From NCBI RefSeq assembly GCF_004006295.1, contig NZ_CP026095.1, forward strand, positions 4,369,501 to 4,433,500: a stretch of 64,000 bases of DNA, written 5' to 3'. Position numbers and translations under genes: made by a program. Below are positions 16,553 to 25,573 of the stretch, one piece after another. Every line of letters starts with the position of its first letter. Positions within the stretch are counted from its first letter, which is position 1. The DNA comes from Peribacillus asahii. GTDB lineage: Bacteria; Bacillota; Bacilli; Bacillales; DSM-1321. The notes under the pieces were generated by a model. It did not search any database and was not told the DNA's origin. It worked only from the letters and a program-made list of their open reading frames with translations.

Positions 16553-17998
16553 CTACTCATTAATTCGGCTAAACGATGGACTGACTACATATTTAACCGC
16601 TGTCCTTAGCTGCACATCATTCTTTTCATCTTGAATCTTTTCCAAAATACTGGATTCTAACTTTGAGGCAGTTTCGCGGTCAAGCTTTCCAGTTACGTTC
16701 AATTTTTTCACTTTCTGAAAGGCTTTAATGGCCACTTCTGTTTGTACATCAAAATAGCCGTCTTCTCGTCCTGTTTCAAAGCCTAGCCCTTTTAACATCG
16801 CTTGAGCATATTGAATTTGTTCATCCGTCATATCCCGTTCCAATGTTTTTTCAACCGTTAAAGGATGGACATTGAAAAAGCGAGGCTGCTGTACTTGAAT
16901 GGTCGGCTCAATTCCTTTTTTGTGAATCCAGTTTCCTTCTGGTGTTAACCATTTGTATAGGGTCAGCTTAAGATTGCTGCCATCTCCCATCTTCACTGCT
17001 TGCTGAACTGTTCCCTTACCAAATGTTTTCTCTCCAACCAGCGGATAGCCTCCAGCCTCTTTCAGAGCTCCTGCTAAAATTTCCGATGCTGAAGCACTTC
17101 CTCCATCCGTTAATACGACAATCGGATAACCCTTTTCCTTTGTTAGCTTTGTGTAAAAAGATTCTGTGTTTCCAGATCGCTCGGCAATTTGCAGGAAAGG
17201 TTTTTCTTTTGTAATAAATTCTTCTAAAATGGCTTGAACACTAGAAAGCAAGCCGCCTGGATTACCGCGTACATCAATGACAAGTCCTTCCATCCCTGCT
17301 TGCTCTAACTTGCTCAATTGCTCTTTAAAATCCTTTGCCGTATTTTCCGAGAAGGTCGTTAATTCAATATAACCGACTTTCTTGCCTGCTTCTTCTTTTA
17401 TAGAGGAAAAAACCGTATCCAGCGGAATTTCTGCCCGTTCAATACTAAATTCAATCGGTTTATTAATCCCCTCACGTTTAACTTCAAGTTTCACAACGGT
17501 GCCTTTTTCTCCACGAATCTTCAAACGAGTTTCATATAAATCTAACCCTTCTACGCTTTCTCCATCTACTTTTACAATTTCATCTTTTGGCTTTAAACCT
17601 GCTTTTTCGGCTGGGGAATCTTTATAAGGAGAGACAATAATAATTCTCCCCTCTTCCATTCCAATTTCTGTACCAATTCCCTCAAAGGATGAATCGAGCG
17701 TTTCATTGAATTGTTGGGACATCTCTTTGTTCATATAAACGGAATACGGATCCTTTAAGGTGGAAACCATCCCTTGAATCGCACCTTCAATTAATTGATC
17801 ACTCTCTACTTTCTCCACATATTGATTCAAAATTAAGTGATAAGCTTGTTCGATTTTATCCCATTCCTCTACTTCATTTCCCATTCGCTTGCTCTGCTGC
17901 CCGCTATCCTTTTGAAAACTTGTCCAATATAAACCACCAGAAAACCCCATCAATAGCGAGACGACAATCACTAACGGAAGCACCCATTTTTTAGTCAT
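16553..17998 (-). CDS. ctpB: C-terminal processing serine protease CtpB (S41)
   Basis: A 481-residue exported protease. One N-terminal membrane anchor (residues ~5-25) is followed by a PDZ domain (about 110-190), the S41 catalytic core with GGSASASEIL near residue 300 and the Lys of EKTFGKGTVQQ near 328, and a C-terminal peptidoglycan-binding-like helix bundle (YFDVQTEVAIKAFQ). In B. subtilis CtpB cleaves SpoIVFA to trigger sigma-K activation during sporulation, so the gene implies a spore former. The ATG at 17998 has AAAGGTG six bases ahead; the GTG at 18007 overlaps that site. Confidence 0.9.
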   Translation of the reverse strand: MTKKWVLPLVIVVSLLMGFSGGLYWTSFQKDSGQQSKRMGNEVEEWDKIEQAYHLILNQYVEKVESDQLIEGAIQGMVSTLKDPYSVYMNKEMSQQFNETLDSSFEGIGTEIGMEEGRIIIVSPYKDSPAEKAGLKPKDEIVKVDGESVEGLDLYETRLKIRGEKGTVVKLEVKREGINKPIEFSIERAEIPLDTVFSSIKEEAGKKVGYIELTTFSENTAKDFKEQLSKLEQAGMEGLVIDVRGNPGGLLSSVQAILEEFITKEKPFLQIAERSGNTESFYTKLTKEKGYPIVVLTDGGSASASEILAGALKEAGGYPLVGEKTFGKGTVQQAVKMGDGSNLKLTLYKWLTPEGNWIHKKGIEPTIQVQQPRFFNVHPLTVEKTLERDMTDEQIQYAQAMLKGLGFETGREDGYFDVQTEVAIKAFQKVKKLNVTGKLDRETASKLESSILEKIQDEKNDVQLRTAVKYVVSPSFSRINE

Positions 17999-18168
17999 CC
18001 TATTCACCTTTTCTACTCTGTAATGTACTTCACTATATGAGTAAATTAGGAGAAATATGATGATATTTAGAAAAGCGAAAGCTCTGAAGCTGATTACCTA
18101 TCTATTACAAAAAGAAGGCTCATGAAGAATGAATTTCGGGACAGCCTCTCCGTTTAGGTGGACAAACT

Positions 18169-18452
18169 GGCCTTCAACCGGGGGATGAAGGACTTTTTCC
18201 TGCCTTCCCACACACCAAATGGCCTTCATCTGCTTCATGAAGGACTTTTCCCTGCATTTCCACACGCGAAATGGCCTTCATTCGGGGCATGAAGGACTTT
18301 TCCCTCCATTCCCACACACCAAATGGCCTTCATCTGCGTTATGAAGGACTTTTCCCTGCCTTTCCACACACCAAATGGCCTTCATCCGAGCTTTGAAGGA
18401 CATCATCCTGCATTTAAACAAACAAAAAGCCCTTCATCCAAGTCATGAAGGA
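18169..18452. repeat. Six-copy tandem repeat with a strict 52-bp period, each unit holding a palindrome
   Basis: Copies of GGCCTTCA start at 18169, 18221, 18273, 18325, 18377 and (as GCCCTTCA) 18429, exactly 52 bases apart. Each contains CCTTCAT-(7 variable bases)-ATGAAGG followed by ACTTTTCCCTGC and TTYCCACACACCAAAT. Stems are conserved while loops vary. The array fills the gap between ctpB and the NERD gene. The period equals five helical turns, so all palindromes face the same side of the helix. There are no unique spacers, so it is not a CRISPR array. Confidence 0.9.
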
Positions 18453-18528
18453 CACTATCTAGGGGGACATTAAAGAATATCCCCCAATAAAGTTTTAATT
18501 TAGAAAGTAGATAATTATCATTCTACTT

Positions 18529-19434
18529 TTATTGATAAAAGGACCACTGATGAACTCCCACTTTTTTATAGTTTTTCTCTAGAATCCTCCTTATCCTCTT
18601 TTTAGACTTCACTACTTTACACCAATCATAGATTAGATTTGTGGTAATTTTTTGTTTAGGAAAAAGAAGCTTAAGTTCCTCCACACTTTGCATTATAGTT
18701 GTTTCAGCCAATTCTTTATGGCCACATCCTTTACAAATACATTTGTGTCCCTGGACATAAATTGCAAATGAATCACACTTTACACATGTCATTCCCTTTC
18801 GTAACTGATCATAATCATAAGGTGGTAGCTGTTGAAAAGGGGAATCTTCAATATGCAGCTCAACTAATTTGTCGGCTAGCATTTTGTGCTTTTCATTTAG
18901 TTTTAAAGATATCTTATTTAGTTTGTTTAAATAACGATTAACCTGTGTCGGGAAAATAAATGGCTTGTTGAGAGGTGATTGGTATAGGGTAAATTCCGGA
19001 TTGATAAAAACAACTGAAGCATTAATAGGGAGATTAAATCCAAGATTGTGGAGTAACTGGCGTAACAAGGATTCGCTTCTACTCAATTGGTTGATTGGAT
19101 TAATAATTTCAAATTTCGGGTTCTTATATATTCGGTCAGATTCATAATAATAGTCCCCTTCATAATTTTTCACTTCGTAAAAGTAAATGGCTTCTGACGT
19201 AATAATAAGTGAGTCAATTTGAAATAGGCTGCCATTCATTTTGAGCAGCAGATCATTTAATATCAAGCATTCGCACTGCAGCTTTTCTGTGAATGTATCA
19301 AAAATCCCCTCCCCTTCATAGCCCTTTTCAAGGTTGAAATATTGCTGACTCTCATTGTCAGAAAGATTCATACGAATATTTAACGACTTCAGAATTAGTA
19401 ATCGAGATGACTTAGTACGAGATTTATACGCCAT
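18529..19434 (-). CDS. NERD-domain protein with C-terminal zinc ribbon
   Basis: A 301-residue protein. NERD (nuclease-related) signatures are GYEGEG near residue 39, FQIDSLIIT near 71 and YEVKNYEGD near 86, i.e. the E..D..EVK arrangement of restriction-type nuclease folds. CVKC...CICKGCGH near 215-240 forms a zinc ribbon, followed by a short helical tail. The ATG at 19434 is chosen because AAAGGA lies about eight bases ahead; upstream in-frame codons lack one. It stands alone in the minJ-ftsX interval. A second protein of the same architecture is at 60332-61321. Its activity is unknown; nucleic-acid cleavage is only inferred from the domain. Confidence 0.78.
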   Translation of the reverse strand: MAYKSRTKSSRLLILKSLNIRMNLSDNESQQYFNLEKGYEGEGIFDTFTEKLQCECLILNDLLLKMNGSLFQIDSLIITSEAIYFYEVKNYEGDYYYESDRIYKNPKFEIINPINQLSRSESLLRQLLHNLGFNLPINASVVFINPEFTLYQSPLNKPFIFPTQVNRYLNKLNKISLKLNEKHKMLADKLVELHIEDSPFQQLPPYDYDQLRKGMTCVKCDSFAIYVQGHKCICKGCGHKELAETTIMQSVEELKLLFPKQKITTNLIYDWCKVVKSKKRIRRILEKNYKKVGVHQWSFYQ

Positions 19435-19530
19435 AACCCACATCCTTTCTTGGTTTTGAAATTCTACATTTATTTTAATGAATATTTTGTTAAAAGTCAT
19501 AAGTTTAAAAAAGAACTAACGGAAAACATA

Positions 19531-19566
19531 AAAAAGCAGGTGGAGGGTTTTCCTCCACCTGCTTTA
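19531..19566 (-). terminator. Strong terminator of the M23 hydrolase gene
   Basis: AAAGCAGGTGGAGG / CCTCCACCTGCTTT, a 14-bp perfect stem with a short loop, flanked by T runs on both strands, so it can act in both directions. Confidence 0.9.
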
Positions 19567-19603
19567 TTTTAGGAGCTTATGAGACAGCTCCGTTTTTTAT
19601 CAA

Positions 19604-20908
19604 TTAATAAGAAACATAGTTTAATGGATTAACGGCATTGGATTTTGACACATTCCATGGTCCTTTATGTACCTCAAAGTGTAAATGCTGTCCGTAAGAA
19701 TGACCCGTATTCCCCATAATACCAATTTGTTGACCCTTTGATACAACTTGTCCAGCACTTGCTTGACGAGAGTTTAGATGCGCATAAACCGTCGTATATA
19801 ACTGGCCGCCAATCGAATGAGAAATAAAGATAACATTTCCATAAGAATCTGAGTAATAAGAGCGGCTCACGACTCCATCTGCGGCTGCAACAATTGAAAC
19901 ATTTCCACTTGCGGCAATATCAATTCCAGCATGCTGCTTGTTCCAGCGCGGCCCCATTTGAGATGTGACAACACCTGCAGATGGTCGCGTGAAACTGCCT
20001 GATGAAACAGGAGCCTCTTTTACAGCAGCTGATGATGAAGACGAAGATGGTGACGATGATGCTGCTGATGAACTACTTGCTTGCTGCTTCGCTTCTTCTG
20101 CTGCTCTTTTACGAGCCGATTCAGCTTCTGCTAAACGTGACTTTTCTAGTTCAATCGCCTTTTTAATCGCCGATTCCTGTGCAGCAAGGTTCGCTGCTTC
20201 TTCCTCAAGACCTACTTTATACTCTTCTGCTTCTTCATGTTTGTGCTTCAGCTTTTTCTGAAGTGCTTCTTTTTGCTGCTTTTGCTTCTTTTGCTTCTCT
20301 TCCAATTTTACTAACTCAGCCTTCATCGATTCTAAGCTGGCTAATTTGTCTTCTACTGCTTTTTGCTTTGTTTCTAACTCTTTTTTATCCTGCTCATGTT
20401 GTATTAAAATATCGCGGTCTGCTTCAGCAATTGTGGCTACCGCATTCACACGATCAAGGAAGTCACTAAAGCTAGATGAACCAAAGATTACTTCTAAATA
20501 ATTCACATCGCCGCCTGATTCTTGGAAAGAAACAGCTCGGTCTTTCAATACTTCATTTCGTTTTGCAATTCGATCTTTCAACACAATAATCTCTGCTTTT
20601 AACGCTTCGATTTCTGCTTTTGTTTCAGCAATTTGATTATTTTTTTGCTCAATTTTACTTGCTGTTTCTTCTAAGTTTTTCACAAGGTCTTCCAGCTGTT
20701 CCTCAACGGTTAGCTGCTGAGCTTCCAATTTATCAATTTCTGCTTCCGTATCCTTAATATCTACTTTTATATCAGAACGCTCATCTTGAATGCTCTTTTT
20801 CTTTTCATGTAAATCCGAAAGAGATTCAGCATAAGCTGCTGGAGCTGTAAATATACTGCTCACTCCCAATACAAGAGCTGCGTTCAATGCTATCATTTTC
20901 TTCTTCAT
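19604..20908 (-). CDS. Coiled-coil M23 peptidoglycan endopeptidase, likely FtsEX partner
   Basis: A 434-residue secreted wall hydrolase. A signal peptide (to about residue 27, AAYA) is followed by two long coiled coils (~30-120 and ~170-280), a Ser-rich linker and a C-terminal M23 metallopeptidase. Its zinc ligands are seen in KQHAGIDIA and GQHLHFEVH. The architecture is that of EnvC/PcsB-type hydrolases whose coiled coils dock on FtsX. In B. subtilis FtsEX activates CwlO; here the gene is immediately downstream of ftsX (about 60 bases), which supports a direct link. The exact bond cut is not visible from sequence. Confidence 0.87.
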   Translation of the reverse strand: MKKKMIALNAALVLGVSSIFTAPAAYAESLSDLHEKKKSIQDERSDIKVDIKDTEAEIDKLEAQQLTVEEQLEDLVKNLEETASKIEQKNNQIAETKAEIEALKAEIIVLKDRIAKRNEVLKDRAVSFQESGGDVNYLEVIFGSSSFSDFLDRVNAVATIAEADRDILIQHEQDKKELETKQKAVEDKLASLESMKAELVKLEEKQKKQKQQKEALQKKLKHKHEEAEEYKVGLEEEAANLAAQESAIKKAIELEKSRLAEAESARKRAAEEAKQQASSSSAASSSPSSSSSSAAVKEAPVSSGSFTRPSAGVVTSQMGPRWNKQHAGIDIAASGNVSIVAAADGVVSRSYYSDSYGNVIFISHSIGGQLYTTVYAHLNSRQASAGQVVSKGQQIGIMGNTGHSYGQHLHFEVHKGPWNVSKSNAVNPLNYVSY

Positions 20909-20969
20909 TTCTTACATTCTCCTTTCTTCTCCAAAAATCTGAGCTTCAAGGAGAAGGTTAATCATTTGC

Positions 20970-21863
20970 TTATACTTTCAAAAACTTTCTAACAGACATT
21001 AAGCTTCCCCACATACCAATTATCGCTCCGAGTAACAGTAAAACCGTAGAAACTTGGAGAATAAATGTACCAGTCGGCAGCATTTCTAAATATTTAATCG
21101 TAAATTGCGGCATAGCCCATGTATATAATTGAGAATAAAAAATGGAAATTAACGCTATCGGTACAATAGAACCGAAAACACCTAACCATAATCCTTCAAG
21201 GAAGAACGGCCAACGAATAAATGAATTCGTTGCTCCTACGAGTCTCATAATCTCAATTTCTTTACTTCTCGCAACAATCGTAATCTTAATGGTATTAGAG
21301 ATTAAGAACATAGCTGTGAATAGCAATCCAGCAATTAATACAATCCCTATATTTCGAGCAATATCTACAAAGCTAAATAAATTTTCTACAAAACCTTGAC
21401 CATAGTTCACGCTTTGAACAAGCTCAATTTTTTCAATTTTTTTCGCGACTTTAACCACATCTTCTGGCGTTTTCGTTTTAATAATATACGCATCACGAAG
21501 CGGGTTATCTTGTTCAAACGGTTTAAACACATCACCGTTTTCACCGAGATCATCAATTAAATTATCTAACTCTTTATCCCTCGGAGAAAACACGACCGTA
21601 TCCACACCAGAAATCTTTTTCAAATCCTTTTCAATCGAAACTCGATCAGCATCGTCCGCTGCATTGTCCAAAAACGCTTTAATTTCAACATCATTCTGCA
21701 CATTGTCCGCAATATGATTTAAATTCATCATAATCACTAAGAAAACACCGACTAATAACAACGTGACCGTTACAGCACTAATCGATGCAAAGGTCATCCA
21801 GCCATTACGCGCAATGTTTTTAAAGCTTTCACGGAAATGACGACCTAACGTACTAATTCTCAT
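20970..21863 (-). CDS. ftsX: FtsX, permease subunit of the FtsEX complex
   Basis: A 297-residue membrane protein with four transmembrane segments and a large extracellular loop after the first one. The opening RISTLGRHFRESFKN and the NGWMTFASISAV segment match FtsX. It relays ATP hydrolysis by FtsE to peptidoglycan hydrolases outside the cell. The ATG at 21863 is preferred to the upstream frame start because GGAGAG precedes it by seven bases; it overlaps the ftsE end by 11 bases, which indicates translational coupling. Confidence 0.93.
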   Translation of the reverse strand: MRISTLGRHFRESFKNIARNGWMTFASISAVTVTLLLVGVFLVIMMNLNHIADNVQNDVEIKAFLDNAADDADRVSIEKDLKKISGVDTVVFSPRDKELDNLIDDLGENGDVFKPFEQDNPLRDAYIIKTKTPEDVVKVAKKIEKIELVQSVNYGQGFVENLFSFVDIARNIGIVLIAGLLFTAMFLISNTIKITIVARSKEIEIMRLVGATNSFIRWPFFLEGLWLGVFGSIVPIALISIFYSQLYTWAMPQFTIKYLEMLPTGTFILQVSTVLLLLGAIIGMWGSLMSVRKFLKV

Positions 21864-22539
21864 ATCCGTACTCTCCTCGCTGCTCATCTCGAACAATGCG
21901 GCCGCCTTCAATCGCAATAACGCGATGTTTGATATTGTTCACGATGTCTTTATTATGTGTCGCCATGACAAGCGTCGTACCACGTCGATTAATCTCTTCA
22001 AATATGTTCATAATATCCCATGATGTTTCTGGATCTAGATTTCCTGTCGGTTCATCGGCAATAACCACTTTAGGATCATTCACAATCGAACGGGCAATCG
22101 CGACACGCTGCTGTTCTCCACCTGAAAGTTCGGTTGGCTTCATTCTGGCCTTATGCTTCAGTCCAACAAGGTCCAATACTTCCATTACTCTTGGTTTAAT
22201 GTCAGCAGGATTGGTTTCGATTACTTCCATAGCGAAAGCTACATTCTCATAAACCGTATACTTCTCTAATAATTTAAAATCTTGGAATACCATGCCGATA
22301 TTACGGCGAAATAGAGGGACTTTCGAGTTGCGAATACTTGGAAGGCTAATCCCATTAACGATAATATTCCCTTTTGAAGGCTTCTCTTCGCAGTACATCA
22401 TTTTAATAAATGTTGATTTACCGGCTCCACTTGGACCGACTACATAAACAAACTCACCTTTTGCAATTTTCACATTAATTCCATTGGCAGCTACTACGCC
22501 ATTGGGATATGTCTTAGACACATCTTTCATTTCTATCAT
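21853..22539 (-). CDS. ftsE: FtsE, ATPase subunit of the FtsEX complex
   Basis: A 228-residue ABC ATPase: Walker A GPSGAGKST, Q-loop FQDFKLL, signature LSGGEQQRVAIARS, Walker B VVIADEPTG, and the switch His in MATHNKDIV. It powers FtsX for control of wall hydrolases at elongation, division or sporulation. It begins the ftsE-ftsX-M23 unit. Confidence 0.95.
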   Translation of the reverse strand: MIEMKDVSKTYPNGVVAANGINVKIAKGEFVYVVGPSGAGKSTFIKMMYCEEKPSKGNIIVNGISLPSIRNSKVPLFRRNIGMVFQDFKLLEKYTVYENVAFAMEVIETNPADIKPRVMEVLDLVGLKHKARMKPTELSGGEQQRVAIARSIVNDPKVVIADEPTGNLDPETSWDIMNIFEEINRRGTTLVMATHNKDIVNNIKHRVIAIEGGRIVRDEQRGEYGYEN

Positions 22540-22690
22540 ATAAAAACCACCTAATTAGTTTTTAAATTCTATCTTCCTTCGACAAAAAACAACAAGAAAC
22601 TACCTTCTTTTTACTCACAGACACCATTATAACATCAAACTTTGACAATTTAAGAATAAATATATTACAATTTGGTTTCATTTGGAACAC

Positions 22691-22718
22691 AAAAAAAGCA
22701 CCTCAAACAGGTGCTTTT
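22691..22718 (-). terminator. Terminator of cccB
   Basis: AAAAGCACCTG / CAGGTGCTTTT-like stem with a four-base loop followed by seven T on the minus strand. Confidence 0.85.
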
Positions 22719-22748
22719 GAACTATTTTTTTAAAAATAATCGTTGTTC

Positions 22749-23069
22749 TTACTTTTTCTCCGCTAACCATTCCGCTACTTTAGCTGCGTCATTTTCATCT
22801 AATAAGCCTTTCGGCATAGCTCCCTGCCCTTCTAAAATCACTTTCTCAATATCTTCTTGTGATAATTTAGAACCAATTCTATCTAAGTCCGGGCCTGAAC
22901 CGCTTACTAAATCACCCCCATGACAAGCAGAACATTTATTTTCATACAACTTAGCAGCGTCTCCAGTACCTGCTGTATCTGTTGTTTCAGCGCCTTCATC
23001 ATTTCCACCTCCGCAAGCAGCTAGTACGAGTGATGTTCCCATTAATAAAGCGAGTATTTTCTTTTTCAT
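22749..23069 (-). CDS. cccB: Cytochrome c-551 lipoprotein
   Basis: A 106-residue membrane-anchored c-type cytochrome. A lipobox (LVLAAC, Cys ~19) gives lipid attachment; a Gly/Thr/Asp-rich linker leads to the heme motif CSACH (46-50), and the Met of GAMPKG is the likely sixth ligand. It carries electrons in the respiratory chain on the outer face of the membrane. The ATG at 23069 follows GGGAGGGGG with good spacing; an upstream in-frame start at 23102 adds no sensible sequence. Its position between ftsE and yvjA is the same as in B. subtilis. Confidence 0.93.
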   Translation of the reverse strand: MKKKILALLMGTSLVLAACGGGNDEGAETTDTAGTGDAAKLYENKCSACHGGDLVSGSGPDLDRIGSKLSQEDIEKVILEGQGAMPKGLLDENDAAKVAEWLAEKK

Positions 23070-23119
23070 GAATAATCCCCCTCCCGAGTATATTTTACCC
23101 AAATCCTATTATAGCAACT

Positions 23120-23983
23120 TTATACACGTTTAAAACCCTCGCCAAGTACTTCAGAAGCATCCGTTACAATGACAAACGCTTTAGCATCAACTAGTTTGAC
23201 CAATTGTTTCAGTTTCGTGAATTCGGACTGATCGACGACACACATTAAAATCGGTCGTGCATCATCCGTATATCCACCTTGACCAGAAAGCCTTGTAACA
23301 CCACGGTCCAACTCATGTAATATAGCCTTCCTCACTTCAGGTTCTCTATTCGTAATAATCAAGGCAAGCTTAGAGCGATTAAAGCCAATTTGTACAAGGT
23401 CAATCGTTTTGCCCGTCGCATACAAGCTAATTAACGCATACAAACCCTTTTCAATATCGAACACAAATGCAGCACTTAGTACAATCAGTCCATCTATGAT
23501 GGCGACACACATCCCTAACGATAAATGCGTATATTTATGAACAATTTGCGCAGCTACGTCCGTTCCTCCTGTTGAGGCCTTGCCAAGAAAAACAATACCT
23601 AAACCGCACCCAACAAGAATTCCTCCACAAATAGAACCGAGCAAAGCATCATTCGTCCACGGCTCCCAGTTTCGTGTCATAAACACAATAAACGGCAAAA
23701 AAAGCGTACCAATCAGTGTTTTTACACCAAATTGCATCCCTAAAAAAATTAATCCAGCAATAAACAACGGGATATTGAACGCCCATTGCACATACGCGGG
23801 CTCAAACCCAAACGTCGCTGCAAAAATGGTACTAATCCCACTAACTCCACCTGATGCAATTTGATTCGGTAACAAAAACACATTAAAAGCAATCGCAATT
23901 AACGCCGAACCAATTAAAATAAATATGTATTCTAAAACCTTTTCGATGACCGGATGCTGCGGCTCTCGACGTCGCTTTCTCAC
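23120..23983 (-). CDS. yvjA: YitT-family membrane protein (DUF161 + DUF2179)
   Basis: A 287-residue protein with five or six membrane helices (residues ~15-200) and a soluble C-terminal DUF2179 domain (about 220-280, GGYTDDARPILMCVV). IASGGVSGISTI and GKASTGGTDVAAQI are typical of the YitT/YvjA family, which is abundant in Bacillus but of unknown transport function. Position between prfB and cccB matches B. subtilis yvjA. Confidence 0.85.
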   Translation of the reverse strand: MRKRRREPQHPVIEKVLEYIFILIGSALIAIAFNVFLLPNQIASGGVSGISTIFAATFGFEPAYVQWAFNIPLFIAGLIFLGMQFGVKTLIGTLFLPFIVFMTRNWEPWTNDALLGSICGGILVGCGLGIVFLGKASTGGTDVAAQIVHKYTHLSLGMCVAIIDGLIVLSAAFVFDIEKGLYALISLYATGKTIDLVQIGFNRSKLALIITNREPEVRKAILHELDRGVTRLSGQGGYTDDARPILMCVVDQSEFTKLKQLVKLVDAKAFVIVTDASEVLGEGFKRV

Positions 23984-24130
23984 AACAAATTCCTCCTTAT
24001 ACTACCAACCTTTAGCTATAATTTTCATTATAAGTTAGTATTTGACCGAAAGTAGTATAACATCCGCTCTCCTCTCGGTAAATGACAGCGTGATAAAGTG
24101 TTAAAGAGTGGAGCTACCTCGGTGCCTTTA

Positions 24131-24190
24131 CAATAATCTCGCCAATTTTAAAGATAATCTCACCAATTCAAGACCTAATCTCGCTAAATA
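24131..24190. repeat. Three-copy 21-bp tandem repeat
   Basis: TAATCTC occurs at 24134, 24155 and 24176, exactly 21 bases apart, within units like TAATCTCGCCAATTTTAAAG. Read on the minus strand the core is AATTGGCGAGATT, close to the AATTGGCATGATT core of the 21-bp array at 61280-61385. It lies just downstream of the prfB terminator. Confidence 0.75.
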
Positions 24191-24218
24191 AAAAAAGAGC
24201 ATCCAAATTGGACACTCT
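24190..24218 (-). terminator. Terminator of prfB
   Basis: AGAGTGTCCA / TGGATGCTCT stem with a three-base loop followed by seven T on the minus strand. Confidence 0.8.
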
Positions 24219-24227
24219 TCACAAAAA

Positions 24228-25326
24228 TTATAATTTTGAACGTAAGTAAGAATCAATAAACAAGTCAAGTTCTCCGTCCATAACCGCTTGAACATTTCCT
24301 GTTTCCGTTGACGTACGGTGGTCTTTAACCATTGAATATGGATGGAAGACGTAAGAACGAATTTGGCTTCCCCAGCCAATTTCCTTTTGTTCCCCACGAA
24401 TTTCATCTAATTCAGCTTGTTGCTGCTCTAATTCACGTTGGTATAACTTCGCTTTCAACATATTCATCGCTTGAGCACGGTTTTTGATTTGTGAACGCTC
24501 TGATTGACACGTTACAACTACACCGGTTGGGATATGCGTAATCCGCACCGCTGAGTCCGTCGTATTAATGTGCTGACCACCAGCACCTGTTGCACGGTAC
24601 GTATCAATTTTCAAATCTTCTGTACGAACTTCAATTTCAATATTCTCATCGAATTCCGGCATTACTTCACAAGAAACGAAAGAGGTATGGCGACGACCTG
24701 ATGAATCGAATGGAGAAATTCGAACTAAACGATGTACCCCTTTTTCTGCTTTTAAATAGCCATAGGCATTATGACCTTTAATGAGCAACGTGACACTCTT
24801 AATGCCCGCTTCATCACCTGGTAAATAATCTAACGTTTCTACTTTAAAGCCTTTTTTCTCAGCCCATCTTGTGTACATACGAAGCAGCATAGAGCCCCAA
24901 TCTTGTGACTCTGTACCACCCGCACCAGGATGCAATTCAAGAATAGCATTGTTTTTATCATATTCTTCGCTTAATAAAAGCTGAAGTTCAAAATCATTCA
25001 TTTTTTGAGAAAGAGCAACAATCTCTTCTTCCAGCTCTGCCTGTAATTCCGCATCGCTTTCTTCCTTCACTAACTCATACGTTAAATCAAGGTTTTCATA
25101 TGTTTCTGTCATTTCCGTTAACTGATTTACAGAATCTTTCAAAGCATTCGCTTCATTGATAACCGTTTGCGCTTTCTGCTGATCATTCCAAAAATCAGGA
25201 TGCGTCATTTCATTTTCTAGCTGTGCGATTCGTGCCTCTTTTTCATCTAAGTCAAAGAGACCCCCTAAAGTCCGCTAATCGCTGAGCTGTTTTTTCAAGG
25301 GTATTTCTAATTTCCGCTAATTCCAT
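24228..25326 (-). CDS. prfB: Peptide chain release factor 2, made by programmed +1 frameshift
   Basis: RF2 releases finished peptides at UGA and UAA. The first 24 codons run from the ATG at 25326 ([15 protein letters not shown]...FRGSL) to an in-frame TGA at 25254-25252. Skipping one T moves the ribosome to GAC and a 341-codon frame that continues to 24228, giving 365 residues, the usual RF2 length. The SPF tripeptide ([12 protein letters not shown]) for stop-codon reading and the GGQ motif ([16 protein letters not shown]) for hydrolysis are present. The shift lets RF2 level control its own synthesis. Gene order secA-prfB is as in B. subtilis. Confidence 0.95.
25251..25267 (-). other. Programmed +1 frameshift site of prfB
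   Basis: The minus strand reads AGGGGG TCT CTT TGA C: an internal Shine-Dalgarno-like AGGGGG, a slippery CTT and the UGA stop followed by C. This is the conserved RF2 recoding cassette. Confidence 0.93.
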
Positions 25327-25401
25327 TTCTTTCACCTCATAAATATGTTAATCATCCTTCTAAACTATATGCAAAAAATGTTCTATAAGCAAACAAAACA
25401 T

Positions 25402-25525
25402 GAGAAAAGCGCAAGCGCCTTGGTCAGCCCCGACAAGCGCTGGAAAGCCAGAAGGTGAAGTCGCTCTTTGACTTCATCGGCTGGATTGAAGCGACTCGAG
25501 GGGCTAGGCGCTGGAGCTAGACAAC
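25402..25525. repeat. Dispersed ~120-bp structured repeat
   Basis: Begins AAAAGCGCAAGCGCC, contains nested inverted repeats (CAGCCCCGACAAGCGCTGG against the later GGGGCTAGGCGCTGG, and GAAGTCGCTC / GACTTC), and ends CTAGACAACA. It lies between prfB and the secA terminator. Related copies occur at 57450-57575 and 11571-11670 in the same orientation. Repeats of this kind are scattered in many Bacillaceae genomes as far as I recall; function unknown. Confidence 0.75.
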
Positions 25526-25533
25526 AAAACATG

Positions 25534-25564
25534 AAAAGAGGAACCGATATTCGTTCCCCCTTTT
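25534..25564 (-). terminator. Terminator of secA
   Basis: AAAAGGGGGAAC / GTTCCTCTTTT imperfect stem right after the secA stop codon, ending in TTTT on the minus strand. Confidence 0.7.
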
Positions 25565-25573
25565 CTATCTATC

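Noticed and set aside
18169..18452. CRISPR array
   Set aside because: Units are contiguous with a 52-bp period and no unique spacers; conservation runs through the whole unit and no cas gene is nearby.
19965..20261. Plus-strand acidic frame inside the M23 hydrolase gene
   Set aside because: It is the complement of the Ser-rich linker; composition explains the open frame.
24128..24406. Overlapping minus-strand frame at the prfB end
   Set aside because: It lies in another frame of prfB and its tail is made of the 21-bp repeat; no ribosome site or family similarity.
24228..25208. prfB starting at the in-frame ATG or later codon in the long frame only
   Set aside because: The 24-codon leader with AGGGGG, CTT and TGA C upstream is the conserved RF2 frameshift cassette, so the true start is 25326.
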